Positions 8,580 through 17,298 of a DNA stretch of 64,000 nt are shown here, one piece after another (within the stretch, counting starts at the first letter, position 1; each line of letters begins with the position of its first letter). The notes under the pieces were generated by a model. The model was not told where the DNA came from. It made no database searches and saw nothing but the letters and a program-made list of their open reading frames with translations. The position numbers were made by a program, and so were the translations under genes. This DNA comes from Bradyrhizobium xenonodulans (GTDB taxonomy: Bacteria; Pseudomonadota; Alphaproteobacteria; Rhizobiales; Xanthobacteraceae), in NCBI RefSeq assembly GCF_027594865.1, contig NZ_CP089391.1, positions 5,486,501 to 5,550,500 on the forward strand. Reading direction: 5' to 3'.

Positions 8580-9506
8580 ATGCGGTGGAGAAAACTCGGC
8601 CACATTTTTGTCGCTCGCGGGCATTCGGAATCGTCGCACAGTCACGCCATCGTTCCAATCGCGAAAAGTCTGGGCGATCGCCGCTACAGGATCTATTTCA
8701 CGCCGCGCGATCAGAAGAGGCGATCCAATGTGTCGTGGCTGGATATCGACATCCACGATCCGACCCGCATATTGCGCATGGCAACCGAGCCTCTCCTGTC
8801 GCCGGGCCCTCTCGGCAGTTTTGACGACAGCGGTGCAATCGGATGCTGGATCGTGGAGCACGGCGGAATCGAGCGGCTCTATTATCAGGGATGGACGCTT
8901 GGGATCACCGTCGGCTTCTATGCTGCGATCGGGGCAGCCGAGCGGCCGGCCGGCCGGCCGGATCTGCCCTTCGAGCGCGTCAGTCCTGGTCCCATCATCG
9001 ACCGCTGCATGCAGGAGCCTCTCTTCGTCGCCGACCCCGCCGTCCTCATCGAGGGGCAACGATTTCGCATGTGGTATCAGTCCGGACGCAAATGGACCTT
9101 GCAGGACGGTAATGCGCTTCCCTCCTACGACATCCACTACGCGGAATCGACCGACGGAATTCGCTGGACCATCGAGGGCACGAGCGCGTTGACGTTCGAG
9201 CATCCCGGCGAGGTTGCGATCGCACGCTTCTGCCCTCTGCGCGAGGCCGACGGAAGCTACAAAGCCTGGTACTCCTATCGGGGAAACGACTGGGGCTATC
9301 GGATCGGCTATGCGACGTCGCGGGACGGCCTGGTCTGGACACGCCGGGACGAGCTTGCCGGAATCCACAACGATCCGGAGAGCTGGGAAGGCACGATGGT
9401 GTGCTATCCCTTCGTGTTTGACACGGAGATCGGCCGGCTCATGCTATACAATGGCGGCCGCTATGGTGACGCCGGTTTAGGAATGGCGATCCTCGAGCAG
9501 GATTGA
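8580..9506 (+). CDS. Five-bladed-propeller glycosidase-like protein
   Basis: 308 residues, start ATG 12 bp after the acetyltransferase stop, so translationally close to it. Repeated blade-like motifs with W/Y and D (RYRIYFTPRDQ, RLYYQGWTLG, RFRMWYQSGRKW, YKAWYSYRGNDWGYRIGYA, LMLYNGGRYG) match GH43/GH130-like propeller proteins. No signal peptide, so a cytoplasmic action is expected. Homologous proteins in glycan clusters are usually called hypothetical; a role in processing a sugar nucleotide or glycoside is inference. Catalytic acids cannot be assigned with confidence from sequence alone. Confidence 0.65.
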   Translation: MRWRKLGHIFVARGHSESSHSHAIVPIAKSLGDRRYRIYFTPRDQKRRSNVSWLDIDIHDPTRILRMATEPLLSPGPLGSFDDSGAIGCWIVEHGGIERLYYQGWTLGITVGFYAAIGAAERPAGRPDLPFERVSPGPIIDRCMQEPLFVADPAVLIEGQRFRMWYQSGRKWTLQDGNALPSYDIHYAESTDGIRWTIEGTSALTFEHPGEVAIARFCPLREADGSYKAWYSYRGNDWGYRIGYATSRDGLVWTRRDELAGIHNDPESWEGTMVCYPFVFDTEIGRLMLYNGGRYGDAGLGMAILEQD

Positions 9507-9509
9507 GGA

Positions 9510-10175
9510 TCATCCAGCCCGGTCGTGCCGAACGATGACCGTGAATTCGAACAGGCCATAGTCCTGAAGCAACGCCACTGATCGGCCATAGCGTCGCAAG
9601 CAGTGTGACAGCATCTCGGCGGCATCGGCATAATGGAGGTGCGCCGCGCGACGGTTGGGGTCGCTGGACAGGCTGAGGATGTTGAAGGCAAAGCCAAGGG
9701 TGCTCGCGCCTGCGAGCACGTCGATGGTACGGTGAACATATTCTGTCCACATCGAGGGTGCCACGCCCCCCCTAACGTTGAAGATGCCGCTGGCGACCGC
9801 GAAGTCAGCAGGCTCCGACGGATTGTCGCCAACCCGCCAGCGACAACCCGCCTCGCCATGGAGCCGTGAAGCCTCGGCGATCATGCCGGGCACCACGTCG
9901 TATCCCGTGAAGAGGCCGTGATAGCCCTCGGCGCGCAGGAAACGGCAAAAGTCGCCGTATCCGCAGCCAAGATCCAGTATGGACGCCCCTCGATTGCCGT
10001 CCAGCAGGCGCAAGAATTGGCGATGGCGCAGTTCGTGTGAGACCGTCCCGTTCCAGTCCACACCGCCCGACGTCGCCCCGAAAGCTACGAGCTTTGAGGC
10101 GTAGTAGGAGGTCACCTGCTTGAGAACGATATCGAGTTCGTTCGCGGAGTGCGGGCTTCCGGCATCGCTGCTCAT
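9510..10175 (-). CDS. Class I SAM-dependent methyltransferase
   Basis: 221 residues; the ATG overlaps the stop of the upstream glycosyltransferase gene by 4 bp (ATGA), so the two are translationally coupled. SAM motif I is ILDLGCGYGDF at residues 66-76, followed by GYDVVPGMI (motif II). The C-terminal part has the methyltransferase segment AFNILSLSSDP and a terminal strand FTVIVRH. Convergent with the propeller gene, with only 3 bp between stops. Probably modifies the sugar or lipid handled by the glycosyltransferase. Confidence 0.85.
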   Translation of the reverse strand: MSSDAGSPHSANELDIVLKQVTSYYASKLVAFGATSGGVDWNGTVSHELRHRQFLRLLDGNRGASILDLGCGYGDFCRFLRAEGYHGLFTGYDVVPGMIAEASRLHGEAGCRWRVGDNPSEPADFAVASGIFNVRGGVAPSMWTEYVHRTIDVLAGASTLGFAFNILSLSSDPNRRAAHLHYADAAEMLSHCLRRYGRSVALLQDYGLFEFTVIVRHDRAG

Positions 10176-11158
10176 TGCAGGCCTCGACCGGCCTCATGCC
10201 GCTGATCTCGCGACGTCACGTGGAATACGTTTTCGGCGGCTTTCGCGCGGTAGACCTCCCGTATCGTCGTATAGGGACGCCGTTTGACCTCGATGAGTAT
10301 GTCGGCGATGTAGATTCCGATAATGCCGAGAACGAAAACCGTCACCCCGCCGAAGAACCAGATCGAAATGATCAACGAGGCATACCCGCTGACGCCGATG
10401 CCGGAGGTGAAGTAGCGGACCAGGATATAGAGGATCGCGAGCAGCGACATCATGAAGATCGCGATGCCGCCGTACATCACGTAATACAGCAACCGCGACG
10501 AGGTGGTGGTGAGATGCTTGACCGCCATCTCGAGCCGCATGCGGAACGAATAGGTCGTGGGCGAGGTCGCGAGCTTGCCGACCTGAAGCCCGACCTGGCG
10601 GAATCCGGCGAGCTGAAACAGGTTTCCGATCAGGAACTCGCGCTCCTCATGTGCGAGAAGCGCGTGGACATAGGCGCGGGTCATCAGCCGCGCCACCAGC
10701 ACATTGCGCGGCAGCGATTGGTCGCCGAGCGCATTGACGAGCGCGAAGAAGAGCTCGCCCGTGACGCGCTCGAACAGATGACCGCGGCGAACCTCCTGAA
10801 CGCCGTACACCACGTCGCAATCACCCTGCGCCAGGCGCTCGTGAAAACGCGTCAGGAGCTCCGGCTCTTCCTCCAGGTCGCTGTCGACAAGAAAGACGAG
10901 GTCGCCGCTCGCCTGTGCCAGGCCGGTCATCAGCGCCTTGTGGTGGCCGAAATTGCGCGAGAGGTCGATCACCACGACCCGCGGGTCCGCCTCGTGCAGC
11001 GCCACCGCGCGCGCAAGGCTGTCGTCGGGCGAGCCGTCGTTCACCATCACGAGCTCGACGTCGCGCGTGATCGGCTCGGTCGCCGCGATCGCGCGGCGAT
11101 AGAACTCGTCGATTGTCGCCGCCGAGCGATAGAGGGTGGTGACGATGGACAATTTCAC
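10172..11158 (-). CDS. GtrB/DPM-like family 2 glycosyltransferase with two C-terminal membrane helices
   Basis: 328 residues from the GTG at 11158, chosen because it begins the GT2 fold (KLSIVTTLYRSAATIDEFY) and has AAGGGGAT upstream; the open frame extends much further without homology. Nucleotide-sugar motifs are VMVNDGSPDDS (38-48) and VDSDLEEEPE (91-100, the DXD-like metal site). From about residue 230 two long hydrophobic helices follow, as in polyprenyl-phosphate glycosyltransferases of the GtrB/ArnC type. Expected reaction: transfer of a sugar from UDP- or GDP-sugar to undecaprenyl phosphate at the inner membrane, for LPS or exopolysaccharide decoration. Coupled to the downstream methyltransferase. 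Confidence 0.9.
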   Translation of the reverse strand: MKLSIVTTLYRSAATIDEFYRRAIAATEPITRDVELVMVNDGSPDDSLARAVALHEADPRVVVIDLSRNFGHHKALMTGLAQASGDLVFLVDSDLEEEPELLTRFHERLAQGDCDVVYGVQEVRRGHLFERVTGELFFALVNALGDQSLPRNVLVARLMTRAYVHALLAHEEREFLIGNLFQLAGFRQVGLQVGKLATSPTTYSFRMRLEMAVKHLTTTSSRLLYYVMYGGIAIFMMSLLAILYILVRYFTSGIGVSGYASLIISIWFFGGVTVFVLGIIGIYIADILIEVKRRPYTTIREVYRAKAAENVFHVTSRDQRHEAGRGLQ

Positions 11159-11256
11159 CGGAACATCCCCTTGAAGCCACGGAGCGTTGCGGGATTTGCC
11201 GCACCCGCCTCGCCCGCGCAAGGGGAATCTAGGCGCGGGATCGCGGCCGAAGCAAG

Positions 11257-11308
11257 CATCGAAATCGGACATCGAGATTGGGCATCGAGATTGGACATCG
11301 AGATTGGA
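11257..11308. repeat. Four tandem copies of a 13-bp unit
   Basis: Units at 11257, 11270, 11283 and 11296 read CATCGAGATTGGA, with two substitutions in the first copy, one in the second and none in the last two. They lie between the divergent glycosyltransferase and CoA-transferase genes, upstream of both. Confidence 0.9.
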
Positions 11309-11393
11309 CATGGCAGGCTGCGCCGGCCGACACTTTGCCGCATGGTTTTTCGGCACTATGGTGGCTCCGCAATCTGTCCCGGAGCCTTTCACG

Positions 11394-12587
11394 ATGCCCT
11401 TTCCGCATGCCTCGGAAGCCCTGTCGCGCTTCACTGTGCTCGATCTGACCCGTGTCCGGTCCGGGCCCACTTGCGTACGGCAGCTCGCGGATTGGGGCGC
11501 CAATGTCGTCAAGATCGACGCGCTGACCGAGGATAGCGGCGGCGAGCAGCCGGGCGGGCCGCGGCGGGGCTCCGACTTCCAGAATTTGCACCGCAACAAG
11601 CGGGCGATGACGCTGAACCTGAAGGATGAGCGTGGGCTTGCCGTGTTCAAGCGCCTCGCCGCCAAAGCCGACGTCGTGGTCGAGAATTTCCGTCCCGACG
11701 TGAAGAAGAAGCTCGGCATCGACTATCAGAGCCTCGCCGCAATCAACCCGCGAATCGTCTATGGCAGCATCTCCGGCTTCGGCCAGGACGGGCCCTATCA
11801 CAAGCGGCCGGGCTTCGATCAGATTGCACAGGGCATGGGCGGGCTGATGTCGATCACCGGCGCGCCGGGCGAAGGACCGATGCGGGTCGGCATTCCCGTC
11901 GCCGATCTCACGGCGGGCCTGTTCTGCGCCATGGGCATCCTCACTGCGCTGCTCGAGCGTGAGGTGTCGGGCAAGGGCCAGTGGGTGCAGACCTCGCTGC
12001 TCCAGGCCCAGATCTTCATGCTCGACTTCCAGGCCGCGCGCTGGCTGATGGAGAAAGAAGTCGCCAAGCAGGCCGGCAACAACCACCCGACCAGCATCCC
12101 GACCGGCGTGTTCAAGACCTCAGACGGCTACATCAACATCGCCACCACGGGCGGGCGGATCTGGGAGCGCTGCGCGCAGGCGATCGGCGCGCCTGAGCTG
12201 TTTGGCCATCCCGACTATGCAACGGCACCTGGCCGTTCCAAGAACCGCGACGCGCTCAACGCCGAGATCGAGAAGCGCACGGTGACGAAGTCGACCGAGA
12301 CCTGGGTCCGCGAGCTCAACGAGGCCGGCGTGCCGTGCGGGCCGATCTACGCCATCGACCAGATGTTCGAGGACGCGCAGGTCAGGCATCTCGGCATCGC
12401 GCAGGACGTGCCGACCGACGACGACCGCCACATCCGTCTGGTCGGCCAGCCCGTGACGCTGTCGCGCACGCCGAGCAGGATGGTGGCGCGGCCGCCGGAA
12501 TTCGGCGAGCAGACCGACGAGGTGCTGAAGGAGTTCGGCCTCAGTGCCGACGAGATTGCGAAGCTCCGGGATGCCAAGGTGGTGTGA
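11394..12587 (+). CDS. CaiB/BaiF-type class III CoA-transferase
   Basis: 397 residues from the ATG at 11394; the frame is open far upstream but the family begins at LSRFTVLDLTRVRSGPTCVRQLADWGANVVKIE-like sequence, which fits this start. Class III features: VVVENFRPDVKKKLGID, a catalytic-type Asp at D171 in GIPVADLTAGLFC (aligned by eye to D169 of Oxalobacter formyl-CoA transferase), and the C-terminal GVPCGPIYAIDQMFEDAQVRHLG. The enzyme transfers CoA between carboxylates through acyl-enzyme intermediates. The substrate pair cannot be read from sequence, and neighbours do not define it. It is followed by a strong terminator, so probably monocistronic. Confidence 0.9.
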   Translation: MPFPHASEALSRFTVLDLTRVRSGPTCVRQLADWGANVVKIDALTEDSGGEQPGGPRRGSDFQNLHRNKRAMTLNLKDERGLAVFKRLAAKADVVVENFRPDVKKKLGIDYQSLAAINPRIVYGSISGFGQDGPYHKRPGFDQIAQGMGGLMSITGAPGEGPMRVGIPVADLTAGLFCAMGILTALLEREVSGKGQWVQTSLLQAQIFMLDFQAARWLMEKEVAKQAGNNHPTSIPTGVFKTSDGYINIATTGGRIWERCAQAIGAPELFGHPDYATAPGRSKNRDALNAEIEKRTVTKSTETWVRELNEAGVPCGPIYAIDQMFEDAQVRHLGIAQDVPTDDDRHIRLVGQPVTLSRTPSRMVARPPEFGEQTDEVLKEFGLSADEIAKLRDAKVV

Positions 12588-12613
12588 GCCCTTCGCTTGA
12601 CGGGTCGCGAACG

Positions 12614-12643
12614 AAAAAGCCCGGCGCACGTGCCGGGCTTTTT
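12614..12643 (+). terminator. Strong Rho-independent terminator after CoA-transferase
   Basis: Perfect 12-bp arms (12614-12625 and 12632-12643) of the form AAAAAGCCCGGC/GCCGGGCTTTTT with a 6-nt loop. The symmetric A and T runs make it usable in both directions. It lies 26 bp after the stop. Confidence 0.9.
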
Positions 12644-12779
12644 GATTCGCGTATGAGTTTTCGGCTTCGCGTCCCGCGTTCGAAGCTCAGCCGTTCGAAG
12701 GGCGCAGGCATGCATTTGTGCGCACGAACCGGGCGGGTGTGATGCGGACGATCTCGAAGATCGCGTTCAAGAACGACAG

Positions 12780-12800
12780 AGCCCGGCGCGAGGCCGGGCT
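12780..12800. terminator. Second GC-rich hairpin with the same AGCCCGGC core, after the porin gene
   Basis: 8-bp arms AGCCCGGC (12780-12787) and GCCGGGCT (12793-12800). It lies 29 bp after the stop of the minus-strand porin gene. The U-rich flank is on the plus-strand side, so as a minus-strand terminator it is imperfect. Confidence 0.5.
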
Positions 12801-12828
12801 TTGCTTCTTGTTGACGCCTTTGTTGGTC

Positions 12829-13698
12829 TCAGTACTTGGCAACCACCGGGCCGCCGAACTGGTAGTTGATGCCGGCGCGCAGGATGTGGTCGGTGAAACG
12901 TGAGGAGACGTTGGCTGCGATCGTGGGGGACGGCGCCAGCGAGAACGGACCGGCCGAGAAGCGGCCGAGATCCATGTAGAGATATTCGAGCTTGGCGCTC
13001 CAGTTCTGGGTGATCTTGCCTTCCACACCCGCGCCGACGGTCCAGCCGACGCGCGTATCCGACGTCGAGCTGGTCGCAGCGACCGCGACACCAGCAGGCG
13101 TGAAGCCGGCGATGGTACCCGTGGTCTTGATCTCGCCGAAGGCCACGCCGCCGGTGCCGTAGAACAGCACCTTCGGCGTCGCCAGGATGCCGACTCGGCC
13201 GCGGACCGTGCCGAACCACTGGAGCTTCTGGTCGATCGTCAGCGTGGTGCCGGCGGCGGCGCCGGCAGGGAGGGCGGTCACGCCAGGAAGACAGGCTCCG
13301 CCTGCCACTCCGGTGGGGGCGCAATTGAAAACAGCGCGGCCCCTCTCGTCCGACCAATTCAGGTCGCCCTCGATGCCGAACACCCAGTTGGCACTCTGCC
13401 AGTTGTAGCCGGCCTGGCCACCGGCAACGGCACCGTTCATGTCGAACGACGCATTGGTAATGGAACCTGCCGGAGGCACGATCACCGCACCGGTCGCCGT
13501 GTTGTTGTAAGTGACGTCGGTGCGTGAACGACCCCAGCTATAGCCGCCATTGCCGCCGATATAGAAACCGGTCCAGCTCCAGACCGGATCAACCATGACC
13601 GGTGCCTTGACGTAAGGTCTTGCCGCCAGATCAGCGGCCAGCGCGCCCGTCGCAAACAGCGACATCGCCGCTGCCATTCCAATCACGATCCGCTTCAT
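12829..13698 (-). CDS. Omp25/RopB-like outer-membrane beta-barrel protein
   Basis: 289 residues from the ATG at 13698 with GGGGAG upstream. Signal peptide MKRIVIGMAAAMSLFATGALAA is followed by AARPYVKAPVM and the family hallmark WTGFYIGGNGGYSWG. Alternating amphipathic strands lead to a C-terminal RFTDHILRAGINYQF motif, the outer-membrane insertion signature of this porin-like family (ending in GGPVVAKY here). Two cysteines lie in a central loop. Alphaproteobacterial genomes carry many paralogues; a structural envelope role is known for the family. Confidence 0.92.
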   Translation of the reverse strand: MKRIVIGMAAAMSLFATGALAADLAARPYVKAPVMVDPVWSWTGFYIGGNGGYSWGRSRTDVTYNNTATGAVIVPPAGSITNASFDMNGAVAGGQAGYNWQSANWVFGIEGDLNWSDERGRAVFNCAPTGVAGGACLPGVTALPAGAAAGTTLTIDQKLQWFGTVRGRVGILATPKVLFYGTGGVAFGEIKTTGTIAGFTPAGVAVAATSSTSDTRVGWTVGAGVEGKITQNWSAKLEYLYMDLGRFSAGPFSLAPSPTIAANVSSRFTDHILRAGINYQFGGPVVAKY

Positions 13699-13860
13699 GG
13701 AGAACTCCCCCTCCGCACGATTTTGTGATGAAAACATACGCCGGGTGGCGCCCGGAGACTGTGCCGGGCCAGCAACAAGCAGAAACAATCGGGGCGTGTG
13801 GCATTGCGGACTACAACGACATGCTGCCCTTATATTATTGAATTTGAAAATTGTTTTGGC

Positions 13861-15378
13861 TTACGCCGATGTCGTTTTGGACCCCTGCGTCAATCCGCCA
13901 CGGGCAAGCAAGCCGTCGATCACGGGCCAGAACAGCAGCACGATCGCCAGGGTCGTGATCGAGCCGACCAGACCGTTCGACCAGAACACCCCAAGGTTCC
14001 CGCCGGAACCGATCATCGACAGGCGGAAGGCATCCTCGGCGCGGTTGCCGAGCACGAGCGCCAGCGTGAACGGCGCCAGCGGAATGCCGATCTTCTTGAA
14101 GACGTAGCCGACGATGCCGAAGCCGAGCATCAGCCAGATGTCGAACATCGCGTTCTGGATCGCATAGGCGCCGATCGCGCAGGACACCACGATCATCGGC
14201 GCCACCGCGGCGAACGGCACGCGCAGGATCGAGGCGAAGATCGGCACCGTCGTCAGCACCAGCACGAGACCGACGACATTGCCGAGATACATCGAGGCGA
14301 TCAGGCCCCAGACGAAGTCCTTGTGCTCGACGAACAGGAGCGGGCCCGGATTGAGCCCCCACACCATCAGGCCGCCGAGCAGGATCGCGGCGGTGCCGGA
14401 GCCGGGAATGCCGAGCGCCAGCATCGGCAGCAGCGCCGAGGTGCCGGAGGCATGCGCCGCCGTTTCAGGGGCGAACACGCCCTCGATCCGGCCCTTGCCG
14501 AAACTCTCGGGCTCCTTGGCAAAACGTTTTGCCAGATTGTAGCCCATGAAGGAGGCCGCGATCGCACCGCCCGGGGTGATGCCGAGCCAGCAGCCGATGA
14601 AGGAGGAGCGCAGCAACGTCACCCAGTATTTCGGCAGGTCCTTCCAGACGCCGAGCACGACGCGCAGCGAAATGCTCGCCGCATGTCCCCGCAGCGCCAG
14701 GCGTTCCTCCATCGTCAGCAGGATCTCGCTGATGCCGAACAGGCCGATGACGGCGACGAGGAAGTTGATGCCGCGGAGCAGCTCGGCCGAGCCGAAGGTC
14801 ATGCGGAGATTGCCCGACACCGTATCCATGCCGACGCCGGCGAGCAGCAGCCCCAGCGACATCGAGATGACGGTCTTGTGCTTGGCCTCGCGCCCCAATC
14901 CGACGAACGAGCAGAACGTCAGGAGATAAACCGCGAAGAACTCCGGCGGGCCGAACTTCAGCGCAAAGGACGAGATCATCGGCGCAAGGAAGGTGATGAG
15001 GAGCACCGCAACCAGCGAGCCGATAAAGGACGACGTGAACGCCGCGGTCAGCGCCTCCGCCGCCCTGCCCTGCTGCGCCATCGGATAGCCGTCGAAGGTG
15101 GTCGCGACCGACCAGGCCTCGCCCGGGATGTTGAACAGGATCGAGGTGATCGCGCCGCCGAACAGCGCGCCCCAGTAGATGCAGGACAGCATCACGATCG
15201 CGGAGGTCGGATCCATCGTGAAGGTCAGCGGCAGCAGGATCGCCACGCCGTTGGGGCCGCCGAGCCCGGGCAGCACGCCGACGAAGATGCCGAGCACCAG
15301 CCCGACCATCATCAAGACGAGCGTCTTCCACGTCAGCAGGACGGCGAAGCCGTGCAGCAGGAGACCGAGAGCTTCCAT
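13861..15378 (-). CDS. tctA: TctA-type tripartite tricarboxylate transporter large permease
   Basis: 505 residues from the ATG at 15378, 11 bp after the tctB stop. The start is chosen because MEALGLLLHGFAVLLTWKTL is the family N-terminus. The TctA signature GVLPGLGGPNGVAILLPLTF and a second half-motif GITPGGAIAASFMGY are present, with about 11-12 hydrophobic helices. This is the large membrane subunit that works with TctB and the periplasmic receptor TctC in secondary, ion-driven uptake of carboxylates. Order on the minus strand is tctC, tctB, tctA. The substrate is not predictable. Confidence 0.93.
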   Translation of the reverse strand: MEALGLLLHGFAVLLTWKTLVLMMVGLVLGIFVGVLPGLGGPNGVAILLPLTFTMDPTSAIVMLSCIYWGALFGGAITSILFNIPGEAWSVATTFDGYPMAQQGRAAEALTAAFTSSFIGSLVAVLLITFLAPMISSFALKFGPPEFFAVYLLTFCSFVGLGREAKHKTVISMSLGLLLAGVGMDTVSGNLRMTFGSAELLRGINFLVAVIGLFGISEILLTMEERLALRGHAASISLRVVLGVWKDLPKYWVTLLRSSFIGCWLGITPGGAIAASFMGYNLAKRFAKEPESFGKGRIEGVFAPETAAHASGTSALLPMLALGIPGSGTAAILLGGLMVWGLNPGPLLFVEHKDFVWGLIASMYLGNVVGLVLVLTTVPIFASILRVPFAAVAPMIVVSCAIGAYAIQNAMFDIWLMLGFGIVGYVFKKIGIPLAPFTLALVLGNRAEDAFRLSMIGSGGNLGVFWSNGLVGSITTLAIVLLFWPVIDGLLARGGLTQGSKTTSA

Positions 15379-15389
15379 CGCGGGCCCGC

Positions 15390-15932
15390 CTAGTGGCCGA
15401 AGGCCGCTTCGAGCGGCCCTTTCGGCATGATGACGTCGAAGGCGATATCGAAGGTGACGAACATGATCGCCGTGAACACGAGGGCGGTGAGCAGCGACTT
15501 CCACAGCGCGATCTTGCCGACCAGGCGCATAAAGCCCGCGATCAGCAAGAAGCTCGCGACATAGAGGCCGAGAAACTGGGTCACCAGGCAGAACAGCAGC
15601 GTCGGCACGAACACCGCCATCACGCGGCGCGCCTGCGCACGCGTGACGAAGGTCTCTGCCGCCTTGCGGTGCGCGATGAGCGCCACGATCAGGCCGTAGA
15701 GGCTGCCGCCGCCGAGAATGACGGAGAGATAGAACGGGAAATAGCCGGGCTCGGGCCCGGTCGAATCCCAGGAGGCGCCGGTGCGCCAATTGTCGTAGCC
15801 GAGCGTTGTGGCCAGCGCGAGCAGGAGGAGACAGACCACGATCTCGATCGTGCCGGAGGAGACGACGGAGGGCGAGTCGTCTTCAGGCGCGGTCGGATCG
15901 TCGACGACGATTTCAAGATCGGTTTGGGACAT
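15390..15932 (-). CDS. tctB: TctB-type tripartite tricarboxylate transporter small permease
   Basis: 180 residues with four predicted membrane helices and the family motif GPEPGYFPFYLSVILGGGSLYGL after helix one. The 30-residue acidic N-terminus is cytoplasmic. Located between tctC and tctA on the same strand, separated from tctC by a 168-bp palindromic spacer and from tctA by 11 bp. Confidence 0.92.
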   Translation of the reverse strand: MSQTDLEIVVDDPTAPEDDSPSVVSSGTIEIVVCLLLLALATTLGYDNWRTGASWDSTGPEPGYFPFYLSVILGGGSLYGLIVALIAHRKAAETFVTRAQARRVMAVFVPTLLFCLVTQFLGLYVASFLLIAGFMRLVGKIALWKSLLTALVFTAIMFVTFDIAFDVIMPKGPLEAAFGH

Positions 15933-15962
15933 GAGCTCTGATGCACGTCTGGGACTTGTTCA

Positions 15963-16086
15963 CCTCTCCCCGTTCTTACGGGGAGAGGTCGGCGCGAAGC
16001 GTCGGGTGAGGGACTCTCTCCCCGGACTCGACTCGTGGAGAGAGCCCCTCACCCCTGCCCTCTCCCCGTAAGAACGGGGAAAGGGA
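15963..16086. repeat. Complex intergenic palindrome between tctC and tctB
   Basis: Three nested or adjacent hairpins: 15963-15988 (11-bp perfect stem CCTCTCCCCGT), a central pair of 18-base arms 16004-16021 and 16037-16054 (one mismatch by eye), and 16058-16086, an imperfect inverted copy of the first. The outer hairpins share the CTCTCCCCGTTCTTACGGGG core. Looks like a dispersed rhizobial intergenic palindrome; in the transcript it would separate the receptor message from the permease message. Confidence 0.85.
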
Positions 16087-16100
16087 GAAGAGGGAGACGA

Positions 16101-17093
16101 CTACTTCGCGACGAATCCGGCTTCCGTCATCAGCGACTTGTTGATGGCGTCGTCCTCTTCGAGGAATTGCACCATGTCCTTGCCGGTGAGGAAGATCGGC
16201 TTCAGCGCCTGCTTTTCCATGTAGTCCCTGTATTCCGTGGTCTGCGTCACCTTCTGGAACAGATCGACATAGAACGCCTGCTGCTCCGGCGTGACCTTGC
16301 CGGGCAGGAACATCGCGCGCAGCATCAGATACTGGACGTCGACGCCTTCCTCCTTGCAGGTCGGGATGTCGGCCCAGGACTGCGTGTCCGTCACCTTGCT
16401 GGTGTAGGAGATACGCTCCTTGTCGAACACGCAGAGCGGACGCACCTGGCCGGCGCGCCAGACTTCGAGATTTTCGCTAGGGTTGTTGACGTTGGACTCG
16501 GTGTGGTTGCCGACGAGCTGGGTCGCGGCCTCGCCGCCGGACTTGTAGGGCAGATAGGAGAATTTCGCGCCGGTCTTCTGCTCGAGGAAGACGGTCAGCA
16601 CGTGATCCTCGCGCTTGGAGCCGGTGCCGCCCATCTTGAACGGCGCGCTCGCGGCCTTCGCGGCCGCGACGAACTCCTTCACCGTCTTCGGGCCGGCGCT
16701 GTTGTCCCACAGCACGAACTGATCGAGCGCGATCACCGAGACCGGGGTCAGCTCACGCCAGTTGAACGGGATCTTCGCCGACAGCGGCAGCATGTAGATC
16801 AGCGAATAGGCGATCAGCACCTTGTTCGGATCGCCCTCGCTGGACTTCATGTACATCAGCGCTTCTGCGCCCGAGGCGCCGCCCTTGAGCGAAACGACCA
16901 CCGGCTGCTTCATCAGATTGTTCTTCTGGATCGCGGCCTGCATCATCCGCGCCATCTGGTCGGAGGCGCCGCCCGCGCCCGCAGCAACCACGATCTCGAC
17001 CGGCTTGGCCGGTTCCCAGCCGGCAAACACCGGCGTGGCGCAAAGTGCCGCCGCCAGAACGACCGCGGCCTTCATTCCATGTCCCACGCGCAT
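16101..17093 (-). CDS. tctC: TctC-type periplasmic solute receptor (Bug family)
   Basis: 330 residues from the ATG at 17093; a second ATG at 17075 with GGGA upstream would give a cleaner signal peptide (MKAAVVLAAALCATPVFAG) and is a realistic alternative. The mature protein starts WEPAKPVEIVVAAGAGGASDQMARM, the conserved carboxylate-binding region of Bug/TctC receptors. Further motifs: KMGGTGSKREDHV and SYLPYKSGGEAATQLVGNHTE. It is slightly divergent from the commonest Bug consensus (GGxxD is GGASD). First gene of the tctCBA operon; it captures the carboxylate in the periplasm. Confidence 0.92.
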   Translation of the reverse strand: MRVGHGMKAAVVLAAALCATPVFAGWEPAKPVEIVVAAGAGGASDQMARMMQAAIQKNNLMKQPVVVSLKGGASGAEALMYMKSSEGDPNKVLIAYSLIYMLPLSAKIPFNWRELTPVSVIALDQFVLWDNSAGPKTVKEFVAAAKAASAPFKMGGTGSKREDHVLTVFLEQKTGAKFSYLPYKSGGEAATQLVGNHTESNVNNPSENLEVWRAGQVRPLCVFDKERISYTSKVTDTQSWADIPTCKEEGVDVQYLMLRAMFLPGKVTPEQQAFYVDLFQKVTQTTEYRDYMEKQALKPIFLTGKDMVQFLEEDDAINKSLMTEAGFVAK

Positions 17094-17238
17094 CTTCCCT
17101 ATTTTCTTGTTCGGATTGGCAATTCGCGAAGTCGAGCGGACTGCATTGTGCGGGCGAATGCCGGCCAGTTCAAGCCGGGCCGGCGCCGCCACGCTTATGA
17201 CTTTGGAATGAGGCCGATTGCAAGCACGACCTGCCTGC

Positions 17239-17270
17239 AAAAAAGCGCGGGCCCCTTGCGGAGCCCGCGC
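17239..17270 (-). terminator. Terminator of the VCBS adhesin gene
   Basis: 8-bp arms GCGCGGGC (17245-17252) and GCCCGCGC (17263-17270) followed on the minus strand by six U residues (A run 17239-17244). It lies 29 bp after the adhesin stop and upstream of tctC. Confidence 0.85.
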
Positions 17271-17298
17271 CCGTTCGGAAAGCAAATGCGCCGGCCCG

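Noticed and set aside
11595..12010. Apparent replacement of the CoA-transferase nucleophile by Gln in SLLQAQIF
   Set aside because: Full alignment by eye with formyl-CoA transferase places the catalytic Asp at D171 in PVADLTAG, which is present.
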